From Aplidium turbinatum (Eukaryota; Chordata; Ascidiacea; Aplousobranchia; Polyclinidae), in contig OU964925.1 of NCBI GenBank assembly GCA_918807975.1, positions 26,447,608 to 26,511,607 of the forward strand: DNA of 64,000 bases, read 5' to 3'. Every line of letters begins with the position of its first letter. Position 1 is the first letter of the stretch. Positions 1 to 11,150 of this stretch are shown here, piece by piece. Made by a program: the position numbers and the translations under genes. Under the pieces are notes generated by a model. That model was not told the DNA's origin, made no database searches, and worked only from the letters and a program-made list of their open reading frames with translations.

Positions 1-1079
1 GCTACGTTTCACATATTTGTGTAATCGGTTGTAACCGTCACATTATGCCAATTTACTGTCATGCAACCTATTTAGACAAATATAACTGAGTTTATATCGG
101 ACAGCAAACAAAGTATCCTCGCTCGTTTTAATTTCTTTGCGCAAAACTTATAAACTTTACAGCTATTCTACGTCATTTTGATGTCTCAATGTCTCATGGC
201 ACTTTGTTATTTATGAGATGAAGAATACTTTGAATAAGACACAAAGCATTCCTGGTTATTGCGGCAAACTCTTGAATTATGTAAAATCGTAATGATAAAT
301 TCCTCTAAAGGTGCGATATAGATTGTCTGCAACACGTTTGCAGTATATTTAGCTCTGGGAGTATTATGAGCAACTGTCCAAATAAAACGACATCTACGCT
401 ATATGCTAAATACCAACGTTGAGAACAAGAGTAATGTAGAAATGCACATAATACCATGGCGATATTACAAGTCAGGTTACATCATTATATGAAAAAAATA
501 TGTTATTATGGCTCAACTAATTTGATATTGAAAAGGCCAGAAGTAAAGTAATAAACTTTGGAGCATAACCGTAGGATTTAGAGGAAATTCGGACAATGAA
601 TATCAAAGTTAACACATTAGCGAATATTTTATTCAAACGTTTCGAAAACTGCTGTTTTTATCGTCAGTGAAAAGTAAGAATGAAGCTACGTTTTTACAAT
701 GGCAAAATCAAGCGAAAAAATTGCGATACAGTAGTTGAGTCACCTCGGCTAGCAAAATCAGTCACTCAACAACGATTCAACGTCGTTCAACGTTGAATCA
801 ATGCAAACGGCTGACTCCGCCAGCAAGGGACAGTATAGAGGTCTGGGCAGTTCATATAACATTAGCACAAGAAAATTTGTAATCCGGCGTCTTAATAATT
901 GTAACGAATGTCTGCTCCCCCTCCAATTATTGTAAATTTAACTTCTTCATTTCTCAGAACACGAACAATTAAAGAAAAAAAATTTCTCACACCCTATGTT
1001 GAATTTATTTTTCTGGCAAAATGTAGTTATTTTGTTTGAGCAAATGGCCCGTATGTGCCTTATAATACAGTTCAAAATT
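1..1079. other. Non-coding stretch, no gene recognised
   Basis: AT-rich sequence with stops in all frames. There is a small direct/inverted cluster of 'attcaacgt' words near 770-800 but no domain, RNA gene or bounded repeat that I can support. Confidence 0.5.
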
Positions 1080-2430
1080 ATGGCTTCAAATGTGTGTTAT
1101 GATGCAAGGCAAGCGGCAGATTTATTAGTAACCGAAGATGAAAGAGATGCAAATTTTTCGGATGGTGATGTTGATTTGCCTCTATCTGATGGTGAAGATG
1201 ATCCGCTAACATCTTAGGTCTTTCCGCCATACAATGTCAACATTTTTGGGACGAAACTATAGATAAACAGCAAACTCAAATTTTCTATTACCAGTGGTTT
1301 TCATAATGAAATAGCGGATTATCATAAGATTTGTTCTTATCATGTTATCGTTGAGCAGAGATTAGATATTTTAGTCACAGTATTTGGCCATCACCGTTTC
1401 ATTCAAAAGCGGGTATTTTTCTATCTATAAATTGATCGAAATATTACTTGTAAAGCTGTGCGGTTCAATTTCATTACCATTATACTTGACGATGCTAATT
1501 TACTACACTTGCAATACGGTCTGTTTTGTACAATATTTCGCACAAGTCATATTTTTTTGTAACTGGAATTTCTTGTCTTCTAAGAATTTTGATAAGTCAT
1601 TTTTTTCTCAATGCGATGACGAGCTGCATGTCTTCATTTTCAATAAACAGTGCCTGGATGACATTATGTGTTTCCATTATCGCTGATAGGAATTACTTTC
1701 ACAGATCAAATCTTTATACTATTTCAACGTCTGACGACGGTGAACCCCTGTAAAGCGACCGACATTTCCTGCGAAAGTTTTGCATAACAAAAAAGCATTC
1801 ATTCAAGAGGAATGCAATTTGAAACAAACGCATGACTTTCTTAGGTTTATCGCAACACTGCTGAACGTTGTATCGACGGACATAAGCAAAGTATCTATGA
1901 GCTGTTAGCACTCGCAATGACACTACAGGACATATCAAGCTGTGCTTGTTTCTCTAGGATGAGAATTAGGTCAGGACAAGAGCGACAAACCAGAGTTGAC
2001 CTTTCGCTGCTTGATATTTGAGCAAACAAATTATATGGTAGATTATAAATATTAGTGCAATTGCTTTGTAATGTAAAAACGCCCAAAAATGCCTTATATT
2101 TATGAGCAAAAGTAAACTTTTGTTTAGTTTAGCATTACTCAATGCTATAATTCAAAAATATGCGTTCGAACGGTCAATTTTGAAGCTATTTTCAGGAAAT
2201 TAGAATAAAAACCGACTTTCTGACGTTTTTTCATCTCAAACACTTTATTTCAATAAATTTGTTGGGTAAAAATTTAATTTCTATACCCACAATACACATG
2301 ACTATTATCTTGTAAAATATATTGGCTCTGTGATTTTCATAGCTCCCGTTATTAGCGATTAATTAGCACGGGGCTAAAATAGCCCGTGTCGAACTTTCCG
2401 CGTACGAAAACAGCTCGTATTAAGATAGGG
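1080..2430 (+). mobile_element. piggyBac-like transposon remnant, right end with TTAA
   Basis: The right end reads ...taagataggg followed by TTAA at 2431-2434, so in reverse it starts TTAACCCTATCTTAATACGA, the CCC-start/TTAA-target signature of piggyBac. A palindrome (acggggc-taaaatagcccgt) lies just inside it. Near the other side, a short frame from the ATG at 1080 to a stop at 1217 encodes an acidic N-terminus (VTEDERDANFSDGDVDLPL), the style of sequence found at piggyBac transposase N-termini. No DDD catalytic core was found between 1220 and 2400, and no matching left terminus with TTAA was located, so the element is decayed or its left end is unrecognised. The superfamily call rests mainly on the terminus. 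Confidence 0.45.
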
Positions 2431-2434
2431 TTAA

Positions 2435-2958
2435 AAGACAAAATTCACACAATAACAACACAAGATTGGTAATAGACTGTAAGATCAATTTTTTTCTAGC
2501 TTGGCGATATATCTTTAATCCAAAAATAATAACCAAATACGTAAGTGCCATTTAACTTAAAAAGTTAACCCATTTGTGCCGAAAGTGAAAGTATCTACTT
2601 AAAAAAAATTCGGGCAATTTAAATATTGCATAATTATGACCTAAAAACCATATCACAATTATTTTTTTCCTTATTGTGTTTGTACTTTTTGAGAAAAAAG
2701 CTGTCCTATATATAGGATGATAGGCAAATCCGTTATCAAATTTCACAACTTTCTTGTGCGTAATGCGTAAGCGTTATTAGGTTTTACTTATCGCTCAAAG
2801 TGATAAATGGGAAATGTCTTGTTCATGTCCTGTCATTATTGTCATCAAGCATTTTATTAAAATGAAAGTTCAAAAAATATGAAGATGAAAATTAGCAAAG
2901 TAACACAACATCACTGAAACAAGTCATTGCGGAATATGATATTGCTTGAAGCATTTGA
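2435..2958. other. Non-coding spacer with possible second piggyBac-type terminus
   Basis: TTAACCCATTTGTGCC at 2565-2580 again has the TTAA-CCC form, and a small palindrome (tcctatatatagga) follows near 2703. No partner terminus was found, so this may be a chance match. No gene was seen. Confidence 0.25.
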
Positions 2959-2966
2959 CATGCAGA

Positions 2967-4252
2967 CAGGGTTGAAAAAACCCGGGTTTTTTAAAAAAGC
3001 CCAACCCGTCCGTTTTTTTTTAAAAAACCCGGGTTTTTTTGGGTTTTATTGGGTTTTTTTTAAAAAAGATGCAAAAAAAGGTAGATTTGTGCTTATTTCA
3101 CCTCAAAACTACTTTTTACGAATGAAGTGCCTTTCACTCACAGTACATGCTTGCATAACTCAATAAAATAATGCACTAGGGCTGTTGTTGCTTGAATGTT
3201 GCATCATCCATTAATTTCAAGATCAAGTTGGATGTTGCATCATCCACTGATTTCTATACCAAGTTGATGCTACCGTGGTAGGAATCACATTATTGCATCA
3301 TTTGCTTTAGATTTGAAGGCAAGGAGCATCATGTTTAAATACTTTTTATCATTTATATATATATTATATAATATATAGTAATGGATGAGCAATAGAGCGA
3401 TTGCGTGGCCAACGGCCATTTAAGCAAATGCTCTGAAACAGCCATGCGTTAGAATCCAGAATCTGTAATTGGTAAATAGCCTCCTAAATTGCACGGTCCA
3501 CGACATTAAGACAAACAAAACGGCGCGAGACAAAACGGCGCAGAGACAAAATGGCGAAGCAAAACGGCGCAGAGGCAAAACGACGCAGACAAAACGGCGC
3601 CAAAGTCAACGTAACAAGCTCAGAACCTTTTCCTTATTTTGTTCACATGTTTTGGTCAATTCCTCTTTGTCATGAGTTGCCAAGGGTGGTGGGGGGGGGA
3701 CTTGTATACCAGCTCCAAAAATCCTTATTCACACATAAACTTTCGTTATGGTTGCAGTGTATTATCGTTCTATACATTGACTTTGGCGCCGTTTTGTCTG
3801 CGCCGTTTTGCCTCTGCGCCATTTTGTCTCTGCGTCGTTTTTTCTGCGCCGTTTTGTTCGCGCCTTCGCGCCTTAATGTCCTGCTTCGTAAATTGCATTT
3901 CACATCATATATACAGACTACAGTAGAGTAGTACTTTCACCAGTTTAACTATAAGGCCTTCTTGCATAAATGAGTTTTAATGTAGTATATATACACAAAG
4001 TGGCATTACTTGATTTTTGTGTACTATACAATATCCACTGCGTTTTCAGTTTATTCTTGGAAATTTACTTCACAATCACATTCTTAAGTCCTAATTTAAA
4101 GTTTGTTTTAAGTGCCTTGTAGTGTTTTTGTTCATTTTTTTAATTTTCTAATAAAAACTAGACAAATATGATGCTCTGGGTATTTTTATGTTTTTTTTTT
4201 TGGGTTTTTTTAAGTGTTTTTTTTGGGTCGGGTAAAATACCGACCAACCCTG
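2967..4252. mobile_element. hAT-type non-autonomous element (CAGGGTTG ends)
   Basis: The element begins CAGGGTTGAAAAAACCCGGG and ends ccgaccaaccctg. It is flanked by a perfect 8-bp TSD, catgcaga, at 2959-2966 and 4253-4260. Both termini are runs of ggg/ccc and poly-T (gggtttttt repeats), giving a long imperfect terminal inverted repeat. It encodes no transposase that I can see. A separate foldback element (3495-3888) is nested in it, and the remaining interior is AT-rich filler. Superfamily assignment rests on the 8-bp TSD and the CAGGG...CCCTG ends. Confidence 0.8.
3495..3888. mobile_element. Mutator-like foldback element, GCGCC-rich arms
   Basis: Long inverted arms carry a repeated motif (aaaacggcgcagac / gtctgcgccgtttt). 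The innermost sure pairing is gacattaag at 3503-3511 with its reverse complement at 3872-3880. The flanks share a 9-bp direct repeat, taaattgca, at 3486-3494 and 3889-3897, which is the TSD length of Mutator-like elements. Small open frames here are by-products of the repeat. It lies inside the hAT element 2967-4252, so it is the younger insertion. Confidence 0.65.
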
Positions 4253-4419
4253 CATGCAGACCGACATCACATTTTTTGCATCTTGTGAGTAGTTTTTGCA
4301 TGACAATAGGGCAATAGGGGCATCGAGTTGTGTGGTAAATCTATGCTAAATACAGTATAACCTTTCTCATTTACCTATGCGACATAGCCTACCTCAATCA
4401 AATATTTTTATTCCCACTA

Positions 4420-5412
4420 CAGTCGCACTCAAAAGTTTAAAGACCACCTGTCAAAATTTTGGATTCTTACAATAATCTATGGAAATCATTTTAAATGTTA
4501 TGTCATATTGGGTTTTATGCCATTACTGCAGTGTTATGTAACAGAGCCTTCTGTTTAAGCCATTATGAATGAGCTATTTTTTTCAGAAATAAAAAATTTA
4601 AACTCTTTTTCAAGATTTGTTGCTGAAAAAAATGGGCAAAAAAAGGAGCTATTCAGCTGTGGAGAGGTCAAAAATTGTTATATTAAAGGAAAAAGGGTAC
4701 TCAGAAAGCAAAATATCCGAAAGACTAAAGTTCAGCAAGACAGCAGTCCATCAGGCAATAGTTAAATTTAAAAAATTTGGAAGTTTAGTGGACTTGAAAA
4801 AGGGTGGTAGACCCAGGGTTACCAGTCCAACCATGTGATGAGGAGGGTGGTAGTGCGCTCACCCAGGTGCTTTAAGGCCAAATTCATCGCTAAGACGGCG
4901 TTTTATGGTAGATGTACTTACGTATCTTTACACAACAAAACCGATCTATTTTTTTTACTGGAGCACGTGGGTGAGCGCACTACCACCCTCCTCATCACAT
5001 GGTTGGACTGGTAACCCTGGGTCTACCACCCTTTTTCAAGTCCACTAAACTTCCAATTTTTTAAAACTTAACTATTGCCTGATGGACTGCTGTCTTGCTG
5101 AACTTTAGTCTTTCGGATATTTTTCTTTCTGAGTACCCTTTTTCCTTTAATATAACAATTTCTGACCTCTCCACAGCTGAAAAGCTCCTTTTTTTGCCCA
5201 TTTTTTTCAGCAACAAATCTTGAAAAAGAGTTTAAATTTTTTATTTCTGAAAAAAATAGCTCATTCATAATGGCTTAAACAGAAGGCTCTGTTACATAAC
5301 ACTGCAGTAATGGCATAAAACCCAATGTGACATAACATTTAAGATGATTTCCATAGATTATTGTAAGAATCCAAAATTTTGACAGGTGGTCTTAAACTTT
5401 TGAGCGCGACTG
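4420..5412. mobile_element. Palindromic Tc1 element (two 5' ends head to head)
   Basis: Both ends read CAGTCGC[A/G]CTCAAAAGTTT and are flanked by TA (4418-4419 and 5413-5414), as in Tc1/mariner. The inverted match does not stop at ordinary terminal repeats. It runs through the 5' flank and the start of the transposase gene on both sides, giving arms of about 450 bp (4420-4871 and 4961-5412) around a spacer of about 89 bp. The element is therefore a mirror of one end of a Tc1 transposon and has no 3' half. Confidence 0.85.
4632..4838 (+). pseudogene. Tc1 transposase N-terminus, truncated
   Basis: The frame begins MGKKRSYSAVERSKIVIL and continues through SKTAVHQAIVKF and GGRPRVTSP. These are the first and second helix-turn-helix units and the GRPR hook of Tc1-type paired-like DNA-binding domains. 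After a frame change the sense sequence goes on as VMRRVVVRSPRC, typical of the next Tc1 segment, and then fades into the spacer. The DDE catalytic domain is absent. A mirror copy lies on the minus strand at about 5030-5268. Full-length Tc1 transposases are about 340 residues, so this piece can at most bind DNA. Its product is probably not made. Confidence 0.8.
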
Positions 5413-5782
5413 TAATACACTGCCTATATTGTAATTCTTATCTCATCAACTCAGCGTTCTGCCATTGCTTTAATGATAGTGTTCACAATAAAAACAAAAA
5501 AAAATTATCAGTAAATTACAATAATTATGTTACCGGTATTGTTCTAAAACAAACACGACTAATTTGACCAGCTTGATGGATTTCACAGTATGCACATTTT
5601 TACTACCAATATCATAACGCTTAAGATTACTGATAAATTTTCAAGCATTTTGCGTTTTTTGGAATTTTTTCAATTATTGTTGACTTTGCTGTACACAGCC
5701 CTTTAAGCAGAAAGCAAAATACAAAGTTTGGAATTTTTTATGGTATTTTCATTTGATTTAATTATTTGCCTACTGCACGTAA

Positions 5783-5907
5783 GCGGCAGTGTAACTCAAT
5801 TGATAAAAGCATTCAACTGGTATCTGAAGGCATAATTATAAGTACGGCGGTTACCTCAGTGGTTTGATTCTGGATCAAGAGGTTAAAGAATCGATACCCA
5901 CTGCCGC
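5783..5907. repeat. Possible tRNA-like SINE scrap
   Basis: The segment starts gcggcagtg and ends with its reverse complement cactgccgc. Inside are two stretches resembling RNA polymerase III A boxes (gtaactcaattgat, ttacctcagtggt) and one weak B-box-like string (agaatcgatacc). It does not fold as a clean tRNA by eye. A decayed SINE is the likeliest reading. Confidence 0.25.
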
Positions 5908-6202
5908 TGTTGCAATTCTATTCATGCATAATAGACTGGCCCAAAAAAAAGAAAAATCGGAAATGTCATGCTCCACAAGCATTTTCTTGTTGCATTTAAC
6001 CTAAAACTTACTCCTGCCAATTTTTTTTCGATTTGAAGAATGTTTGGAGGTAACTCATAACTTTACATTTTAGGGGAAAGTAGGCGAATTTACGAAATTT
6101 GATGCATTTCCAAAATTTTAACAAAATTTTCCTTCATTTTCAGTTGTTTAGTATAGTACATTGCATATTGGAAATTTATAAGGATAATATTTTATTCTGT
6201 GT

Positions 6203-6985
6203 TTGATCATGCCATCCAAAACTAGAAGTTCTCCAGAAATTTGGATGCTGGGGCATTTCCAAGAAGATATTACCTCTTCCGGATTACCAACAAATAAAGA
6301 GGTCCTTCGAAAATCTATGTTTCAGCATCAAGAAAAAGGCTTGTGTATAAGTGAAAGTGCTAAAGTTGCAGAAAATGCAACAGTTAGTTTCTGGAACAAG
6401 GCACATATACCTACCCAAAGAATTGGTTCTGCTATCAGAAAATTTAACAAACTTCTCAAATATTATCATGCTATTAAAAGCCAACCAGCTCAAACAGCAC
6501 GACTGCTATAGAGCAAAGGAGGGATTATTCAAAGCCGATTTAGATAATCTATTTGATATCTCAGCAAAAAATTGGGAAACAACAATGTAAATGAAGAAGA
6601 CAAGAAATTCCTGCATATGCAGCAGATTGATACCACTAGCTGCAGCATGGCTGGAATTGATGGCACAGAGTCACATAAACGAATGCAAAGTGAAGCATTT
6701 GCATGCCAGATGCAGCGCTCAGCAACCGACAGCCAACAAACTGTACCACTTGCTGAAATCTTATCAGAGTCTGGTAATTCAACTGAATCATCAGAAGATG
6801 ATTTCAACCAAGCAGCAAGCACTGCCATCAACTTCAACTTCGAAGATTAGAGTTGTCACCAGTAAAGTTGCAGCTTCTCTGGATCGCACCAATGTTTCAG
6901 ACCGTAATGCAATGTTCATTATGGGAGCATACACCCAGGCCATGGGCTATAATCTAAATGATGTCGTTCTCAGGGAACACTATTA
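6203..6985 (+). pseudogene. Transposase N-terminal part, left arm copy
   Basis: Consecutive frames give KTRSSPEIWMLGHFQEDI, then LFKADLDNLFDISAKNWETT, a Met/Cys-containing stretch (MQQIDTTSCSMAGID), and finally VAASLDRTNVSDRNAMFI with GYNLNDVVLREHY. The order matches what the minus-strand copy in the right arm encodes, but frameshifts and stops split it. I recall similar 'LDRTKVSDR' proteins as repeated, uncharacterised transposase-like proteins in several invertebrates, but I cannot name the superfamily from the sequence alone. It stops where the palindrome spacer begins, so the catalytic region is missing. Confidence 0.6.
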
Positions 6986-8153
6986 AAAGATCTGTATTGT
7001 AACACGTAAAGAAACAGCTGCATCAATCAAGGCACAGTTCACACCGAAAATCCCACTTGTTCTGCACTGGGATGGAAAATTATTGCAGTACTCAGTAGTG
7101 TCAAAAACGAGCCCTTGAATTTTATCTTTTAGCTTCCACTCTTCAAGTGCATTTAAGCATGAATCAGCTTGTGTTTTCCCAGTGCCTCTACCAATTTTTG
7201 GTACACCAAGAAGCTGCTCTACTTCTGTTCCTCCAGTGACTGGGATAGCAATGCAATCTACCATTCCCTGGCCACTAGCATCGAGTAATAATTTTCCATC
7301 CCAGTGCAGAACAAGTGGGATTTTCGGTGTGAACTGTGCCTTGATTGATGCAGCTGTTTCTTTATGTGTTACAATACAGATCTTTTAATAGTGTTCCCTG
7401 AGAACGACATCATTTAGATTATAGCCCATGGCCTGGGTGTATGCTCCCATAATGAACATAGCATTACGGTCTGTAATATTGGTGCGATCCAGAGAAGCTG
7501 CAACTTCACTGGTGACAACTCTAATCGTTGAAGTTGATGGTAGTGCTTGCTGCTTGGTTGAAATCATCTTCTGATGATTCAATTGAATTACCAGACTCCG
7601 ATAAGATTTCAGAAAGTGGTACAGTTTGTTGGTTGCTGAGCGCTGCATCTGGCATTCAAATGCTTCACTTCGCATTCGTTTATGTGACTCTGTTTGTGCC
7701 ATCAATTCCAGCCATGCTGCAGCTAGTGGTATCAATCTGCTGCATATGCAGGAATTTCTTGTCTTCTTCATTTTACATTGTTGTTTCCCAATTTTTTGCT
7801 GAGATATCAAATAGATTATCTAAATCGGCTTTGAATAATCCCTCCTTTGCTCTATAGCAGTCGTGCTGTTTGAGCCGGTTGGCTTTTAAAGCATGATAAT
7901 TTTGAGCAGTTTGTTAAATTTTCTGATAGCAGAACCAATTCTTTGGGTAGGTATATTGTGCCCTGTTCCAGAAACTAACTGTTGCATTTACTGCAACTTT
8001 AGCACTTTCACCTATGCACAGACCTTTCTCTTGATGCTGAAACATGGATTTTCGAAGGACCTCTTAATTTGTTGGTAATCCGGAAGAGGTAATATTTTCT
8101 TGGAAATGCCCCAGCATCCAAATTTCTGGAGAACTTCTAGTTTTGGATGGCAT
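6983..8153 (-). pseudogene. Transposase N-terminal part, right arm copy, extending into the spacer
   Basis: This is the mirror of the left-arm copy. Reading on past the arm into the spacer it continues as IPVTGGTEVEQLLGVPKIGR, then GTGKTQADSCLNALEEWKLK and IQGLVFDTT. The LLGVPK..GTG..Q and FDTT strings look like the start of an RNase-H-like transposase core. The coding sense ends abruptly at the inner edge of the left arm, where unrelated antisense sequence begins. This places the breakpoint of the inverted duplication near 7085-7090. Confidence 0.6.
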
Positions 8154-8525
8154 GATCAAACACAGAATAAAATATTATCCTTATAAATTTCCAATATGCA
8201 ATGTACTATACTAAACAACTGAAAATGAAGGAAAATTTTGTTAAAATTTTGGAAATGCATCAAATTTCGTAAATTCGCCTACTTTCCCCTAAAATGTAAA
8301 GTTATGAGTTACCTCCAAACATTCTTCAAATCGAAAAAAAATTGGCAGGAGTAAGTTTTAGGTTAAATGCAACAAGAAAATGCTTGTGGAGCATGACATT
8401 TCCGATTTTTATTTTTTTTGGGCCAGTCTAATGCATAACTTACAAAAAGTTTTGTCCCTTTACAGTAGCCTATATTATGTTCGATTTTTTGTCATGTTGA
8501 TGAAAACAGTTTGTGCTGCATGGGA

Positions 8526-8710
8526 TTGGGCAGCGCTAATCAAGAAAAAAAAAATTATCGTTATCGGACATTATCGGCGATTATTTTATCGTTTATCGTT
8601 ATTGCTTAACTTTTTTTTGGTTTATCGTTTATCGTTATCGCTTTAGGCATTTTTCGTTTATTGATTATCGTTATCGCTTAACTGAAAAATGAGTTATCGC
8701 GCCCAACACT
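8526..8710. repeat. AT-rich MITE-like block of TTATCG repeats
   Basis: The words ttatcgttatcg and gtttatcg recur across about 130 bp, followed by gttatcgcgcccaacact. The start (ttgggcagcgctaat) weakly mirrors the end (attgggcgcgataac), suggesting a small element with subterminal hexamer repeats. The target duplication is unclear because the next element begins right at its end. Confidence 0.4.
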
Positions 8711-9947
8711 CAATCCTCGAAATTAGCGGAGGCATACGGCAATTGTCGTGGTAAATGCCGCCGCAAACGTCATAATGGTCATTCTGCTACAGCAATAAAA
8801 ATGCCGTCGCAAAACGAGCACTTAATTCGGACAAAAAGTGTTCAAAATTTCTTTCTGTTTGATTTACTCGCAGTGGGAGTTTAATCAGCAGAAACATCAC
8901 ACCAAGGCCTCACCTCGGACTATTTTACTTGCTGTGAGCACTCACGCAGTCTTCGAAATTAGCATATTTTTACTTCGCAAAAACGTTGACAAGGCCAAAC
9001 GGCAAAAGTTGAGATTTTCTCGGCAATTGCTGTGAACGTTTATTACGAAAAAATTGTACCAAAACATGTTAAACGAGAAGAGAAAAATACAATCGAATAG
9101 GCTAGTCTATCACGACTGCACTGTTTGATTTGTTATGATGTAATAATACCAAAAGTAGCGATAAAGCGAGAAATGCGATACGCACGCTGTTACGGTGATT
9201 CACGTTAAATAACTCATTGAGGGGGGAAAAAGTAAGTTATTTTGGGTTGATTCAACGTTCGAGTTAGCACAAATCGATTTAATTTTCCCGGCGGGTTATA
9301 TCACGTAACAACAATGCCCAATAAGAAATTTACGTTTGTTTTACATTAATTTGACATCTAGCGACGTTGAGTTATCATGAAATAACGTTAATTGCTCAAT
9401 CAGGTACCGGTAACAAATCAATAGAAGATTACCTCGATTTACGTATACAGTACACTAACATTATTTCGGCACAATTAGGATACTGCGAGCAACACAAAGT
9501 CTGTTGGATAAAGAACTAGTCGGAATCGGAATCATCGGATGCTGTATCGGAGGAAGAGGTTGTCACGTGTCACTGGATACTTCAAGACGCAAAACTGCCT
9601 GTTCATGAACGCGCGATGCCATATGATCGGAAGGATTATTTTTCTTTACTGCCGAAGAACCATTTATCTAATTTTGTATCACTTTTTATACGCGCAACCA
9701 CACCGGTAAAAAATAAGCATTCGATGAAAGAATAACTTTTGCGTAACAATTAAGCCAGTAGCCTATTTATAAGGTTGCAAACTTTTTACAGTTCACAAGA
9801 GCATTGCCAGCGCATAAAATAGCTTGCGTAATGCTCTGGGTTACCGCCATGTGACACGATGGGCAATTGCCGCCGCAATCCAAGGTTTGTTGATTTGGCG
9901 ACGGCAATATTTTTGCCGTCGTAGATGGAAGCTAATTTCGAGGGCTG
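8711..9947. mobile_element. hAT-like non-autonomous element (CCTCGAAATTAGC ends)
   Basis: The left end is CAATCCTCGAAATTAGC. The right end in reverse is CAGCCCTCGAAATTAGC. The direct repeat aacact flanks both ends (8705-8710, 9948-9953), which is only 6 bp, so the exact border or TSD length is uncertain. Near both ends, ccgtcg/gccgccgcaa motifs repeat. A partial internal duplicate of the terminus occurs near 8948 (cttcgaaattagc). No coding region was recognised. A related scrap with cctcgaaatagc and ggcggccatggccgcc sits at 35874-35915. Confidence 0.6.
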
Positions 9948-10082
9948 AACACTGCCAATGTTGCTATCAACCTGTAAGCTGAAAAGAGGATTAAACCATA
10001 AAATTTTCCAACTACTTTTCCTAGATGTGCACGAGTAACGATTTCTTAGCAGGGTTGTAGCAAACTTTCTCTGCAAAACCAC

Positions 10083-10287
10083 TTTTTATAAATCATAAAC
10101 AGATGCGGTCTTATCAAATTCATTTTGGCCAAATGATGTGATTATAGTCTTTCGCTGCTTCCTGTCTTGTTGTGGAATCTGGATTGTTATGGTGCTATTT
10201 TATTCGTATTGTTTGTTCGCAATTGTATCATTACACTATTCTCGCAACAGAGGAAATAAAAGGCTTCACTAAGTTCACTCTCTCTTA
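10083..10287 (+). repeat. Dispersed repeat, copy 1 of 3
   Basis: It shares a string of blocks with 27045-27235 and 31283-31475: ctttcgctgcttcctgtct, ggttatggtgctattttatt, ataattgta, cgcaacaga, aaataaaag and then ctctctct. The AATAAA-like word followed by a CT tract resembles the end of an LTR or other polymerase II repeat. No internal region or paired copy was found, so the class is open. By inference it is an old solo repeat. Confidence 0.45.
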
Positions 10288-10398
10288 TGGCGGCAAATAA
10301 ATTCAGCGGAAAGATTAAAAAGTGGTGATGCGGAAATAAACTTGTTGGTTTTTCAATTTAGCTGAGCATTCTACGTCTGGATGCATGCGACCTGCAGT

Positions 10399-10634
10399 CA
10401 GAGGTGGGCATCCGCTACCGCTACTCGGGCTAACGTAGCGCGAGCTACCGCTACCTGTTACCAATCAATAAAAGTATTGCGCCACCACCTACTCGGGCTA
10501 ACTAAAGTAGCTCGAGCTACCAATACCAGAGGTGTACAGCAACCAGATCCGGACCCTGATCTTACTGCTTTTACCGGATCTGGATCTTGTTTTTTTTATA
10601 AAGGAAACAGGATTCGGATTGGATCTGGATTTTA
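10399..10634. mobile_element. Two abutting hAT left ends
   Basis: CAGAGGTGGGCATCCGCTAC begins at 10399 and is followed by gctaccgctact words. At 10527 a second terminus, CAGAGGTGTACAGCAACCAG, starts and is followed by ccggatctggatc repeats. Both have the CAGAGGTG... form common in hAT elements. No right-hand partners were found nearby. Related sequence in the same orientation recurs at about 15488 and 15985. Confidence 0.5.
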
Positions 10635-11150
10635 AATTTTCATGAATTTTTAAAACTTAGTGTACAAAGATTTTAATTTTTTCATGTAGGCTACTTCTAG
10701 CAATATTTCCAAACCGGAGAAAATTTTTAACCACTGCATTTGTGGCAACACTAAAATTTTAGCAGGTTAAAGTTGATGTTGTGAGATCATAGTTTTTCCA
10801 AATTTAAATCATTAGTTTTGCTTGTTGCATGTTTACTGCAACCACCGTCATTCTGGCAGAATACTTCTGCGCGATCCGCCTAAAAAAATGATCCGTAAAA
10901 ATTTGCGCGATAAACAATGCGATGACAGTAGCAACACTCGGAAGCTGATAAAATCACTTCTCGTTAACACATCAAAGCAAATCTTATACTTTTTCTATAG
11001 GCAAATGAACAGTGAACACAGAAATTTCAATAAAAAAGTCGGATTGTCAAAGATAAAGCAAGTGCAACTGCGAAAAGTAAAACATAAAATCGTATTGGCT
11101 ATTAAGACTGCTATATGTAATTTGGCAAGAAAAGTAAGCATCACAAAAAC

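Larger units (their letters stand above)
5932..8430. mobile_element. 2.5-kb palindromic DNA transposon, family unnamed
   Basis: Ends TAGACTGGCCCAAAA...GGGCCAGTCTA are flanked by a perfect 8-bp TSD, atgcataa (5924-5931 and 8431-8438). The left arm (5932 to about 7084) and right arm (about 7289-8430) are near-identical inverted copies of about 1.15 kb. The spacer of about 204 bp continues the transposase gene of the right, minus-strand copy. The element therefore looks made by inverted duplication of one end of an autonomous transposon. The 8-bp TSD fits hAT, P and a few other superfamilies. The encoded protein lacks landmarks that let me choose. Confidence 0.8.

Noticed and set aside
2927-3166. 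Phe/Lys-rich frame with KKPGFF repeats
   Set aside because: Produced by the poly-T and ggg runs of the hAT terminus.
3551-3931. Open frames with repeated Arg/Gln or Cys/Phe-rich residues
   Set aside because: They are translations of the gcgccgttttg repeats in the foldback arms, on both strands.
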